64,000 nt of DNA from Gloeopeniophorella convolvens. Its lineage: Eukaryota > Basidiomycota > Agaricomycetes > Russulales. The translations under genes and the position numbers were made by a program. Of the stretch, positions 24,149-34,577 are shown piece after piece. How positions within the stretch are numbered: the first letter of the stretch is position 1; the number at the start of each line of letters is the position of its first letter. The notes beneath the pieces were generated by a model that saw only the letters and a program-made list of their open reading frames with translations, ran no database searches and was not told the DNA's origin. The DNA is taken from contig WTXD01000001.1 in the NCBI GenBank assembly GCA_022496205.1, positions 1,116,001-1,180,000 of the forward strand. The letters run 5' to 3'.

Positions 24149-24683
24149 AGGCGCGTTAGAGGACGATGACGGAGCAGCAGAAGACGATTGCGACGATGAT
24201 GATGGTGGTGGTGCAGAAGACGATTGCGAGGACGAAGAAGACATTGCAGAGGACGATGAAGCAGACGATGAAGCAGGTACAGATGCAGAGGACGACGGCG
24301 CGGGGGCAGATTGCGAAGACGAGGGGGGCGCAAGAGACGAGGACGGAGGCGCGGATTGGGAGGACGACGTGGGGGCGGATCGGGAAGACGAAGATGGATC
24401 CGAGGTCGGGGTCGGGGACGCGGAGGAGGGGGCAGCGGAAGGAGGGGGAGCGTCAGTACTGGACACTGAAAGGGACAGTTTAGAGGCGGCAACCCCACGC
24501 AGCAGAAGAACAAGAAGAAAAGGCAAGGCGCACAGGTGTGCGGAGAGGGGGTGCGCCGGGAGAGGAAGGCGGATAGATAGGCTCGGCCGCTCGCGCGGCA
24601 CGAGGCCGTGCGGTATGCGTTTGGGAGAGAGCAGACTCACCTATAGCGGAGGATGACTGGCGCTTGATTCTGAGAGAGGCCAT
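22320..24683 (-). CDS. Ser-rich single-pass membrane protein, copy A (Mid2/WSC-like layout)
   Basis: Not assignable to a named family; the layout is that of fungal cell-surface sensors. Exon 1 (from ATG 24683) encodes only MASLRIKRQSSSAI; after a ~190-nt intron comes a very long Ser/Pro-rich, presumably O-mannosylated ectodomain with NPPPSSSS repeats. A membrane segment follows (GAVAGVFLIVGLAAASICLW, then IFFFV) and immediately RRRRRRRR, fixing the C-terminus in the cytosol. The cytosolic tail (about 230 residues) is rich in Pro, Ser and acidic residues (IEDEEFGPAPAPVPGP) and ends RNRLSNEE. No cleavable signal peptide is evident, so insertion may be signal-anchor type. Copy B at 34866-37590 shares the layout and the membrane block, indicating paralogy. 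Confidence 0.65.
23766..23918 (-). repeat. 24-bp minisatellite encoding NPPPSSSS
   Basis: About six tandem copies of a 24-bp unit (plus strand GGAGGATTAGAGGAAGAAGA plus four bases) in the ectodomain of copy A. The unit length is a multiple of three, so copy-number change would lengthen or shorten the stalk without breaking frame. Confidence 0.85.
24116..24149 (-). repeat. (GAC)n microsatellite encoding poly-Ser
   Basis: About eleven GAC units on the plus strand, read as Ser codons in copy A. Confidence 0.85.
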
Positions 24684-25496
24684 GTTCATGCGGACATGGT
24701 CGCGGGGGGAAAGTAAAGAGAATATAAAAGAGAAAGTGGCGGACGAGGGCAGAGGCGAAGAGCAGCGGCCGCCGCAGAGGGTAAAGCCACACGCCGCTCG
24801 GCATTGGCCTCTCCGCGTGGGATCCCTTACATAGCCCTCCGTCACTGCTGCACCCTAGCGACCCCTGCTCCATCCTTTCTCCACCTTCAACAACTTCTCC
24901 CAATATTCCCTTATCACCCCAACGTCGCTGCGGCGTACCGGCGTCGACAGCACTGAATATTTGCGCTGCATAGAGTAGAATAGATGATTGGTTGAGCACA
25001 CTGACGGGCAACGACGCCCGCATTTCCCGGGCGGGCCGGGTCTCCGAGGGATCGTACTTGGCCAGACCCGGGCGCTTTTGAGGTCATCCACTGTGCCATT
25101 CGCGCATGCTTATGCAGCCTAGCCAGCGTCCAGAGCGCCAGCTGGTCTCTCAGCAACCGGCCAGTGCCTGCGCTCAGAGCACGCGGTGCAGCAGCCCCAC
25201 CACCCCGGTGCCACGCCAATTTAGCGCACCACAAATAGCCCCCGGTAAATCTGACGTCGCGTGCGCACAGTACCGGTGTGCGCGCGCGTCTGATAGAGCC
25301 AGCATTGTCCCAAAAAGCTAAAAAAAAAAATTACATACGACGAGCAGCCCCCCATCGCATGCGGGTATCGTGCTGCGGATCTGCGCAGAGAACGGAAGGG
25401 CACGTTTTGTTTATACACACGTACAATGAATGCAGGTCAGCAGAGAGCGAGCCAGCCCCAACGACAGCAACAGCAACCCGGAAACGCACGCCGTTG
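24684..25496. other. Intergenic, promoter of copy A and 3' flank of GT31 gene
   Basis: About 810 bp between two minus-strand genes. A run of about 10 A occurs at 25321-25330. No supported gene; frames here lack conserved content or splice support. Confidence 0.4.
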
Positions 25497-27751
25497 TTAG
25501 CTCCCATGCGCGCCGGTCCCAGACGCGCGCATCACCCTCTCCACCACCGCCGGCCTGTGCACGCCGCCCGCCCGCGCCTGCTCGCCGCGCAGCCGGCGCT
25601 GCTCCTCGTACTCCGTCTCGTCCGCGCCGTCCAAGAGCGCGAGCGCCGTCTCGAGGAACCACATGTGCTGCTTGATAAAGTGCACCACGACCGTCCCGCC
25701 GAGCCGCTGCCCGCCGTACTGCTTCAGCCGGCCCTCGCGCCGCCGCCACGCGTCCTCTGCTGTGAACACGCTCCCTGCCGCCGCACAGCCCTGTCAGCGA
25801 GCGGATGACGCCGTCGCGCGCGCGCGTGCTCACCTTCGTGCAGCGCGGACATGTCGCTGCCCTCGACGAGCGCCTCGACGCTCTGCGGCACGGTCAGGTC
25901 CGGCAGCGGCAGCGAATACCGCGTGCCGAACGTCGACACCGTCGAGCGCGCCCACTCCATCGGCGCGCCCCAGTCGCCCCCCATCCCGCCCTGCACCGAC
26001 GCCGACGCCGCCTGTGCGCTCCGCAACGGCGGCCTGTCGAAGAACGCGCGCACGCCCTGCCGCACGCGCACCGCCTCGCTCGGGAACAAGAAACCGTGCG
26101 AGTACCTAGCAGTGCCGTCAGCGAGCCCGCCCGCGGACAGGGAAGAGAAAACGCACACGGTGCCGCTGCGCGGGTGGTCGTAGATCCAGCAGCGCTCCGC
26201 GGTCCAGCGCACGTCCCGCGCGCGCGGGTGCAGCCGCATCCACTTGGCCGTCTGCTTGTCCTCCGCGCCGCGCGTGAGGCCCTTGACCCCCGCGTCCGTC
26301 GCGACCCACTCCGCCAGGCCCCAGCTCAGCGCGTACGTCTCGCCTGCCATGAACCGCCGCTTCACGAGGTAACCCCAGTAGATCAGCGGGTCGTTGTTCA
26401 GCGGCGGTGGCAGCGCGGGCCGCGCGCGCTCATCCAGTGGCGGCAGTGGCTCTGTCTGCGAGGATGATGCTGGTGGTGGTGGCTCGGCACGCGCGAGCGG
26501 CGGCGTGTGGTCCGGGTGCTGCACGCCAACCGCGGGCGCAGGGCGCCGCGCGTCGTGCAGCGCGATGCGCAGGCGCGCCTCGAGCTCCGCGAGCATGATG
26601 AACGAGTCGTCGTCCGCCTTGACGACAAAGTCAGGACGCACCCAGTCCTGCGGCGCGTTGGGCTTCGCCGCGCGCTCGAGCCACGCGAGGAGCGGGTCGT
26701 GCGCCGCGAGCACCGGCGGCGGGTTGTCGCGTTCGCGTACGAGAAGCTCGGAAGCGGCACCTGCGTGTCGATATACAGCGGTGGGACCCACGCCATCGTC
26801 GCGGCCCACGTGAAAAACGTGTACGTCTTGCCCGAGTTCATGTTCTCCGGGACGGGCAGCAACACGATGTCGTTGTACCCTGCGGCGCCAATCGCGACAC
26901 GCCTCACGTCAGATCAGGCGCCCCGCAGCACGGCGCTTGTGGCGCTAAGCGACGCACTTTCCATCTCGAGACGCACTCGGCGCTCCCATGACTTGCGCGG
27001 CTGCCCGAGGATGAACCGCACGATCGTGCGCGATGTCCCGTCGCCGCCGTCGCCCGCGCCCGCGCCGTTCCGGCTGCGCGCGTGGCTCGCCCACGTCGTC
27101 CGGATGAGCATGCGGCGCTCGAACGACGAGTCCATCGAAAACACGCCGACGAAGACGCCGGCCGGCGGCAGCGCGTCAAAGTTGCTCGGCGGGAACGGTG
27201 GATACGGCGGCGCGTCTGCGACCGTCGAGACGTTGAGGAAGGTCGGGTGCGCGTGGAGCGGCGGCGGGTCCGTCAACAGCTCGGGCATGGTGCAGTACGC
27301 GCGCCACGGCAGAGGCTCCTTGTCGGGTTCAGCAGGTGGATCAGCAGAAAGGTGATAGATAGTGCTATGATGGTGAAAAAAAGGAGCGAGAGCAGCTGTG
27401 CGGTGCAGCCCGTCGCCAGGTCAGCTCGAGTGTCCACGCAGAGGAGAAATGAAGACGCACGATCGTGGACGGCTGTTTGGGAATGAAACGGTGTCGGCAG
27501 AGCCGTCGCAGGGCGCGCGCGAGCGACCACGGTCCCCACCCCGCGCGCCGCCGCGGTCTCCGGCGCCCCCGCCTGCGCTGGCCAAACTGCCACCAACGAG
27601 GCTGGCCCTCGCGCAGGTAGGTGCCCGCATACGACTCTGCCAGAAACGGCGCTGCGGGCTCCTCGCTGTCCGTGTCGGACGGAGACGACGCCGCGGACGA
27701 GTAGAACTGGGGGAGCGGCGAGCCAGAGCGGGACGGTATGGGCGTGTTCAT
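25497..27751 (-). CDS. GT31 (beta-1,3-galactosyltransferase-like) type II membrane glycosyltransferase
   Basis: Golgi-type enzyme of CAZy family GT31. Exon 1 encodes a cytosolic N-terminus (MNTPIPSRSGSPLPQFYSS) with many Arg, followed after an intron by one membrane segment, LLSLLFFTIIALSITFLLIH. The catalytic domain shows the GT31 block VFSMDSSFERRMLIRTTWASH, quoted in part as RRMLIRTTWASH, then NDIVLLPVPENMNSGKTY, and the metal-binding DDD in DFVVKADDDSFIMLAEL, later WGYLVKRRFMAGETYALSWG and DKQTAKWMRLHP. The tail contains HFIKQHMWFLETALALLDG. Frame is regained only if one base is added at 27325-27327 (C run on the coding strand) and one near 26727-26733; everything else is intact. Sugar specificity is not deducible. 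Start 27751, stop 25497. Confidence 0.75.
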
Positions 27752-28294
27752 GGCGGACGAGTTGACAGATGTGTGCCCCGAGACATGGCCTGAGAGACAG
27801 GCAAGACATAGTCTGGGGGTGCGACGCGCACAGCATTGGCAAGATGGGAATTGGAAGAAAGGATGTGCGCGGGCGCGAAGTGGTGCGCTGGCCGGGAAAG
27901 ACGGGAGAATCGGGGAGTCTCCAGAACCGTCGAGGACCTCGGGGCGCGGGAGTGGGAGGTGGATATGCCCACTCTGCCGAGAGGCAGAGTCATGATGGGA
28001 CGGGAAAGAATGAGCGGCGGGTCGCGGGGGCGGTGTCTGGGTGTGTCTACGATGCAAAGGGCGGGCCAGAGATTAGGGCGAGGTGCTCGTGACCCGAGCC
28101 AAAAGAGCGAGAGGGCAGCAGAGCCCGCTTAGCGACGCGTGCCTCGGGTCCGACAAGTGACAGAGAAGAACAGCGCCGACTGTTCTCGTATTTTTGTCGT
28201 CAGTGTACCGCTTCTTTCTGTTCATCATTCACGTTGGTCCAACTCATTTCCCTACACTTTACACGGCTTCATATCACGTTCCACCGCTACCGCT
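27752..28294. other. Intergenic, GT31 promoter and GST 3' flank
   Basis: About 540 bp. Open frames in this stretch have no conserved content. No repeats seen. Confidence 0.35.
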
Positions 28295-29692
28295 TCACGC
28301 CTGCGCTCCGACAAATACCCTCTGCCAGCTTGGTCTTTCCTTCAGCGCGTCCCACAGTACCGCCAACTTTGACTTTGGCGCCGTTGCCGCAAGCGTGGGT
28401 GTCGTGGGATCCGAACCCGTTCCCAACAGCCCCGCTGTCGGCGCCGCGTCTTTCGCAAACGTGAACCCTCCACCGACGTGGGCCTCGAGCTTAGCTATTG
28501 CCGTCGACCCGTTGTCCAGCGGGCTGCCGCCAGACAAAACAACCAACTCGTGCAGCCAAGCTGCCAGGTGCACATCGGCGACCGAAATCTGGTCCCCTGC
28601 AGAGGTGTTAGACCTTGGGAAACGGTTGCTGAAGGCCATGTGGCGCACCGAGGGTAAATGGCCCCACCAATTCCTTGTTGAGCTTGTTCAACACAAGCGC
28701 GAGGCCAACCTCCCACGCTGCTTTGGTGTTCTCAAAATACTCCGCCCGAGCCTTCTTGCCTTCCTCGCTCAATTCTGCGTCGCTCTTCTCCGCCTGGCCT
28801 GGAGCAGCCAACAAGTCATCTGTCGCTTTCTTCTTTTCCAGCCAGAAAACTTTAGTCTTCTCGGAGATGCGGATCTCTTTCGTCTCGTTCTCGGCCAGAT
28901 AGTGCTCCAAAGCCTCCTTACGTCCCCTGAGGAAAGTGGCTATACTTGGCGCCGCAGTCCGGAGCGCCGCCGGGTCCCGTGCGTTCATGTAGAACAGCAA
29001 TTCAGGGGAGGCCGGCGCTGAATGGATTAATGTAATGATGTTCTTGGCTGTACCGGAGAGCGCAATCGTCGCCGGAGACAGTGCGGGGGCAGGGGCGGTA
29101 GATGTTGTATGGGTGCGGGACATGACTGATCTCGACTTGTCCAGGAAGGTGACCAGAGCCTGTCGCGAAATAAAATTCAGTTTGCCTTTGGCGTAAATCT
29201 CGACAGGCCTACTTCCGTGTCCGTGATAGCCTTGTAGCGGCTTTCCATGTCCGCAGAGAGCGTGTTCTGGAGTGGAACAACCAAAGTTGGCACAGTTCCT
29301 GATAGGTGTTAGCACGTCCATTTGCGCTAGCGGGGAGAGGTGTTACCTTTGGGATTCAGGCGCAGGAATGCAGGCGAAAAGTTCTCGCCCTTGGCTGCCA
29401 ACGACATTCGCATCACACATAATTCGCGCTTCAGTCAAGGCTGGACGCACCAAGATCGACAAGTTTGAGATCCAGCTCATCTTTGCCGTAGCCCTTCTCT
29501 TCCCTAAACAATCAGAGTGAGTTCCATCGAATGCCGAGGGTCGCATATAGACCCACAACGCAAAGAGAGCTACATCGACTCGTCAGCGATAATCTGCCCT
29601 CTTGGGTGTCCGTTGAGCGCACCTGCAAGCGACCAGGCCGCATGAGAATCGTAGTATAGCACAGCTTTTGGGACAGCTTGAGGCGACGACAT
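28295..29692 (-). CDS. Glutathione S-transferase family protein
   Basis: Two-domain GST, probably cytosolic, in glutathione conjugation or stress response. From ATG 29692 (MSSPQAVPKAVLYYDSHAAW) the thioredoxin-like domain continues through a 13-nt micro-exon (ALFAL) into EEKGYGKDELDLKLVDLGEN and FSPAFLRLNPKGTVPTLVV, the latter carrying the cis-Pro. The C-terminal helical domain is enlarged by a charged insert (EKTKVFWLEKKKATDDLLAA) and ends with the GST motif DQISVADVHLAAWL and LWDALKERPSWQRVF. Six or so exons are needed; all junctions keep frame. The sequence resembles fungal GSTs of the FLDKSRS...SRTHTT type, but I cannot name the class. It diverges from SGT1. Confidence 0.85.
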
Positions 29693-30118
29693 TGTTTCGT
29701 GTTTCGAGTGTGCTTTGTGCTGGTAGATCGTGGCCGATGAGAAGCCGTGGTTCTGAGTGGCGAGGGACTGGCGGGGTACGCTCAATCTCTCAATCGGATC
29801 CTGATGACGTCATTCTCAACGCACGCCTCGTAGATATCAACCGGACCGAGGTGATGTGCATCTCGGATCGCATCTAGCGAACTCCAGTGGACGGACCATA
29901 CGACTATCGCAAAAACCAGAAGTGGCTGCTCGTCGTAGGACAGAGGCGGGAGCGACTCTTTGAGATCGTCTGTGGCCTTTTACGGATACGGCTATCAGCG
30001 CCTCACGTGAGGAACTTTCTAGACGCATTGCCGTGCCACGCGCGCCCACAGCTTAAAGGACAGGGTTTGCCGCTGCTCGACACAAACAACAATCTTTGCG
30101 CCTTTGCCCCGTACCAAA
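29693..30118. promoter_or_regulatory. Divergent promoter region GST/SGT1
   Basis: 426 bp between opposed start codons, so both promoters lie here. A near-palindromic TGATGACGTCATTC (29801-29814) contains a perfect CRE/AP-1-like TGACGTCA, the type of site bound by fungal bZIP stress regulators; that fits a GST but is not evidence of function by itself. Confidence 0.45.
29803..29812. promoter_or_regulatory. CRE-like palindrome TGACGTCA upstream of GST
   Basis: The sequence GATGACGTCATT contains the 8-bp palindrome TGACGTCA, a consensus bZIP (ATF/CREB) site, about 110 bp upstream of the GST start codon. Binding is inferred from the consensus only. Confidence 0.4.
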
Positions 30119-30899
30119 ATGTCTAGCATCAGGTGCGTCCTTACCTTTGCTGTGATATGGATCCTTGGCCCATGATTCTATGCCAGACACGAGTTCTACG
30201 AAACCGATGACAAGCTCATCCTTACCGTCTTCGATCGTGGCGCAGACCCCGCTCAGGTCAATGTCAACTTCCAGCCGCGTGGCGTGAGTGTACTGCGCTC
30301 CATAGACCGAATTCCGGCTGATCGAATGTCTCTTCACCGCAGCTCTCATATGAAAATGGAGACAAGAAGTTAGAGGTGCAGCCCCTCAAGGGCCAAATTG
30401 ACCCTGAAAAATCTAGCTTCGCCGTTGGGAAGGTCAAGGTCGAAATCAGGCTCGTCAAGGCAGCTCAGGGGCGATGGGGAGGTCTCATCGGGGACGCGCC
30501 TGATCGTACGCGTTAAGCTCTCGCTACTACGCCACGGTACCTGACTCGCATCCCTTCTCAGCCCTCGCCAACTCTGCCTCTACCTCTGCGCCTGCCCCGA
30601 AGGCCGGCTCGACCCTGCCGCAGGCCCGCAAGAATTGGGACAGCCTCACGAAGGGGATCCTGGAGTCCGAAAAGCCCAAGACGAGCACGGAAGACCCGAA
30701 CGTGAGCGGCGACAGCACGCTCAACGAGTTCTTCCAGAACCTGTTCGCGAGCGCCGACGACGACACGCGAAAGGCGATGATGAAGAGCTTCCAGGAAAGC
30801 GGCGGCACGGCGCTGAGCACCAACTGGGATGAGGTGAAGAAGGCGCCGGTGCCAGTCAAGCCGCCAGCAGGCAGCGAGGCAAGGAAATGGGAGCAATGA
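30119..30899 (+). CDS. SGT1: SGT1-like HSP90 co-chaperone (CS-SGS, no TPR)
   Basis: Adaptor linking HSP90 to SCF and kinetochore assembly. Exons 30119-30132, 30187-30283, 30343-30505 and 30562-30899 join to 203 residues; the first coding exon is 14 nt. The CS domain shows HEFYETDDKLILTVFDRG, QVNVNFQPRGLSYENGDKKL and KVKVEIRLVKAAQGRWGGL. The SGS domain shows NWDSLTKGILESEKPK, LNEFFQNLFASADDDTRKAM, MKSFQESGGTALSTNWDEVK and the end ARKWEQ. The N-terminal TPR domain of yeast, plant and animal SGT1 is absent, and the upstream 400 bp shows no TPR-like exon. Confidence 0.9.
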
Positions 30900-31124
30900 T
30901 GCGGTCAAATTAGGTCTCATGTGTATATTCGAATATTCTCGCATCTCAGTGGTGTATCACACCCGGTAGCATTGGTACCTCATCTACAAGCGAGGTGTGG
31001 TGCATGTGCTCCGCTCTATCTCGGCGCAGACGCGATCGGATGGGATGAGAGGGTCGACAAAGGAATGATGATGAGCAGCCCTAAAAGTGAGTATGTATGC
31101 TTCCGCTGTGGTGGTAAAGCGATT

Positions 31125-31439
31125 TCAACCCTGGCGCTACGTAGACGTTAGCACATGCGCATACATTAGGCAAGCTGGGAGACAAACCTGCTTATGGCGA
31201 GGGTTCTTCGCGCAGAGGATATAGACACGACCCTTTCTCCGGACGACGCTGCAGCCGTCGCACATGATTTTGACGGAGGAGCGGACCTTCATGCCTCTGG
31301 CGAGGGCGGGCACGTTCGCGGATGCGATTGGCAGAAGAGACACATTATGAGCGTGCGAGTGTGGGTGGAAGTGGGGCACCTGAGGTAGCCTGACCCTAGA
31401 AAGGAGAGGTCTGCTGGAGGAAAGCAGGGCGCGGAGCAT
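31125..31439 (-). CDS. RTC6: Mitochondrial ribosomal protein bL36m
   Basis: Large-subunit protein of the mitoribosome. The N-terminal ~45 residues ([20 protein letters not shown]) are rich in Arg, Leu and Ser with no acidic residues, a mitochondrial presequence. The mature part is a canonical bL36: [38 protein letters not shown], with the zinc ligands C-x2-C and C...H. The last three codons (RQG) lie in a 12-nt final exon (31136-31125) after an intron. Total 87 residues. Its start codon faces that of the EamA transporter 257 bp away. Confidence 0.93.
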
Positions 31440-31695
31440 CGTCACGGTTGTGTGCTGCAGCACGCGTCGGTACGCGCCCTCGTTCGGATTTTGGACCCAT
31501 CCCGGCGCGGCCCGGGCGCCCGACTGCCGGGTGCGTCTTAAAGCTGCTGAGCGCGCGGCGACAATGTTGCTGTTACCGCCGTAGATCCCTGTTTCCTCCG
31601 TACCTCCACTGTTCGCCATCTAGAGTCGCATATGCAAACGCTGCGGGTTGTCTGCTTCACCTCTTGCTCACTCCCGTCGACATACAATACCCGAT

Positions 31696-33111
31696 ATGAC
31701 ATCGCGCCATGAACGATCGCTCGCCCTGCCTCATTTGGGCGGCAAGTCTGCCGTCATTCTCTTCGCCTTGACGCTCGTTTCCTTCGTCGTGGAAGCCAAC
31801 TCACTCAGGTATGTCTGCATTCATTCATCTGTCAACGGGGCTCATCTCGGGTACCTGTAGTATGTACAGAGCACACTTCAGTACCGCCAACCATTCTTCC
31901 TCTTGTATGTCCGCTCGCTAATAGACGCCCTCGTGTCACTGAAACTTCTAACCCTCAGCTATGTCGTTCACTCCGCATTTTCTTTGACATTCCCTCTGCA
32001 TCTGCTCTTCCTCGTCTCTACGACATCTGCATCCGTCAAATCCCTCATAGAGGCCTGTCTCTCGCCATCAAGATCCATCTCGCGCCCAGCGGTCAGAGCA
32101 AGGCTCTCACCACCCGATCGCCCTTCCCCTACTTCCGCTTTCTTCGGCTAATAGCCCTCGCGACGCTGGGACTCACCGTCCCCGCCTTGCTCTGGTTCGC
32201 GAGCGTGTCGCTGTCTCCGTGAGCATCAAATTTTGATATTCTGGTCCAGGAGTACCTCATCTCTCGTACAGAATCACTGATGTCACTGCGATCTGGAACA
32301 CCAACGCGTTCTTCGCGTACGTCTTTACCGTGCGCCTCTTCAAGCTCAGCTGGGATCCCCGTAAGCTCCTTTCCGTGCTCGTCGCGACTTTCGGCGTCCT
32401 GGCAGTCGTGTACGGCGACGCGCAGGTCGACACGGGTTCTCCTGTCGACCACCGCAACACCGCGCGCACCGGCGCGAGCGCGAAGCCCACGGCGCCGCTT
32501 GTCGGCGATCTGCTGACGCTGTGCGCCTCGGTGGGCTACGGATTCTTGCAGGTGATGTACAAGCGCCACGTGGCTTTGCCCTCGGACCCGGAGTTCGAGA
32601 CGAGCGAGGCGTACGTCGCGCTTCCTGCTTCGGATGACGTCGCTACGGATGACGTCGTCGACGAGGACCCGGAGGGCGACGGGCTAGTGTATCCGCCGCC
32701 GTTTGGGCTCCATCCGAACTTCATCACCACTGGCATGGGGTTGGCCACCTTCTTCGCGCTCTGGATCATGCTGCCCATTCTGCACTATACCGGGTACGAG
32801 CGGTTCCGGCTCCCCGACGACGGGACGGTGTTCTTCTCGATTGTTGGCATCGCGGCATCCGGACTTGTATTCAATGCCGGGATGATGGTATCTACCTCCC
32901 TGTATTCTCGTATTCACTCTGGCTCACTGTTCTGCAGATCCTGCTTGGCATCTGGGGACCAATCGTTGTCTCCGTGGGCAATCTCTTGACCATCGTCCTC
33001 GTCTTTCTCTCCGACATTGTGATGGGGCAAGGAATAGATATGGTCACACCTTGGAACTTGGCAGGCTCAGGGGGGATCGTAGTTGCATTTGGAATTTGGT
33101 CTACGATATGA
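31696..33111 (+). CDS. EamA/DMT-superfamily membrane transporter (vacuolar Thi74/SLC35F-like)
   Basis: Multi-span transporter of the drug/metabolite superfamily; substrate unknown. Start ATG 31696 (MTSRHERSLALPHLGGKSAV). Hydrophobic segments include VILFALTLVSFVVEANSL, SLTFPLHLLFLV, LIALATLGLTVPALLWFASV, then ITDVTAIWNTNAFFAYVFTV with the DMT helix-pair pattern, LLSVLVATFGVLAVVYGD, GDLLTLCASVGYGFLQVMYK, TTGMGLATFFALWIMLPIL, FSIVGIAASGLVFNAGMM and GIWGPIVVSVGNLLTIVLVF. Two one-base slips are evident: at 32011-32020 (after HLLFLV, before LYDICIRQIPHRG) and at the T run 33095-33097, where adding a T changes the end from GIWSTI to GILVYDMKQH with stop at 33122, the usual C-terminal pattern of this family. 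I list the stop as written. Confidence 0.75.
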
Positions 33112-33418
33112 AACAGCACTAATCTACATCACTATTGTACTCATACAATGCAGGTTCTTGTACATGGGCATCGGTGTCCGCGTCGATGGGGATTCAATAT
33201 CCAATACCCAAGCTGCCCGGGCCGATAATCGTGCGCGTGAGCAAGCCGAAGCCGCGACGATAGCGGCCTGCCAGCACCCGGCGACCACCAACTCGAAGCC
33301 GCACGCACGCTCACGCGGCGGGTGTCCGCGCGGCGTGCGTTCTCATGCGATACATATGACCACTCCGCGGCCAGGGGCGGAGTCCCCGCACATCCCTTAT
33401 CGCGCGCCTCTGTCGACA
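33112..33418. other. Intergenic, 3' flank of transporter and promoter of isochorismatase-like gene
   Basis: 307 bp between two plus-strand genes. Nothing else recognised. Confidence 0.3.
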
Positions 33419-34577
33419 ATGAGCACCACTACCGCCCGCCCGCCCCGCCCGCGCGTCGACGCGCCCACCGAGTACGGCAACGCCGCCTCGTTCTGGGTCG
33501 AGTACCCCTCGGGCCTGGTCGACCTCACGCGCGCCACGCACCTCCCGCCGGCCCCGCGCGCGCAGACGTGCCTGCGCTCGCGCCGGGCCAGGCCGACGTG
33601 CCCGTCGACGGCGCGCGCACGGTGCGCGTCAGCGCGGCGCTCCGCGTTCGTGATCATCGACATGCAAAAGTACGCGCTGTGGCTTGTGTGGTGCGGCGCT
33701 GCCGGAGGCTGATGCGCCGCGTGTGGAAGCTATTTCCTGCACCCGGACATACGCAGCCACCCCAAGGGCCTCGAGTGCGTCGCGCCGCTCACGAAAACGG
33801 TCAGCGCGCTGCGCGCTCAGGGCGTGAAGATCCTCTGGGTGTAAGTCCCGCGCCGCGCCGCGCGCTCTCCCGAGCTCCCAGCTGAACGGGTTCGGGGACA
33901 GGAACTGGGGCCTCACCGAGCACGAGCTGACCACGATCCCGCCGTCGCTCGTGCGCGGCTTCCGCAAGGGCGGCGGGGGCGGCTTCGGCTCGCAGATGGC
34001 CGGGGTCTGGGGCAGGCTGCTCATGCGCGGGGAGCGCAACGCTGACCTGTACGGGCCGCTGCAGGACCTGTATCTTGAGGGCAAGGCGGCGGGCACGGAT
34101 GTGTGGATACACAAGAACAGGTGGGTGTCAGATCTTGTCGCGGATCCACCGGACACTGGTATCTCATCCCGGGCGTTTTTTTGCAGGATGAGCGCGCTCT
34201 GGGGGTACCAGACTGCGTTGGACCTGTATCTGAGGGAGAACGGCATCACCACGCTGTTCTTTGCGGGCGTCAACACTGATCAAGTGCGTCCTCCTTCGTT
34301 ATTTTCGCACCGTCAGACTGGACGGCAGTATGCAGTGTGTTCTCGGGACCTTAGTGGACGCGTATTACCGCGATTACGACGTCATCGTCGTGCAGGACAC
34401 CACCGCGACGTCCTCCCCCGAGGGCGGCTTCGAGAATGTCATCTACAATGCCGGCGGGGTAAGCACTCTCTCCTCCTTTCCGAGCACCCACACCCGCGTC
34501 TCAACGCCACCGCTTCCCAGAGCTACGGCTTCGTGACAGACAGCGAGCGCGTCGCTGCGGCAGCTTCCAGCAAATGA
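33419..34577 (+). CDS. Isochorismatase-family cysteine hydrolase
   Basis: Hydrolase of the isochorismatase-like fold, acting on an amide, ether or ester substrate that cannot be named. The start ATG 33419 gives MSTTTARPPRPRVDAPTEYG. The catalytic triad is visible across exons: Asp in AFVIIDMQK, Lys in VWIHKNR, Cys in FFAGVNTDQCVLGTLVDAYY, followed by VIVVQDTTATSSPEGG and ENVIYNAGG. The last exon ends SYGFVTDSERVAAAASSK. In exon 1 the frame shifts near 33551-33568 and again near 33631-33650: the conserved middle (ADVPALAPGQADVPVDGART) is in another frame, and the net effect restores the original frame. Three lost bases explain this best. Introns are short with normal signals. Confidence 0.75.

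Noticed and set aside
24480..24640. Signal-peptide-like stretch (LCALPFLLVLLLRGVAAS) at the start of copy A
   Set aside because: It begins at a GTG that is the splice donor (GTGAGT) after exon 1 and lies wholly inside the first intron; it would be real only if that intron were retained and an ATG existed.
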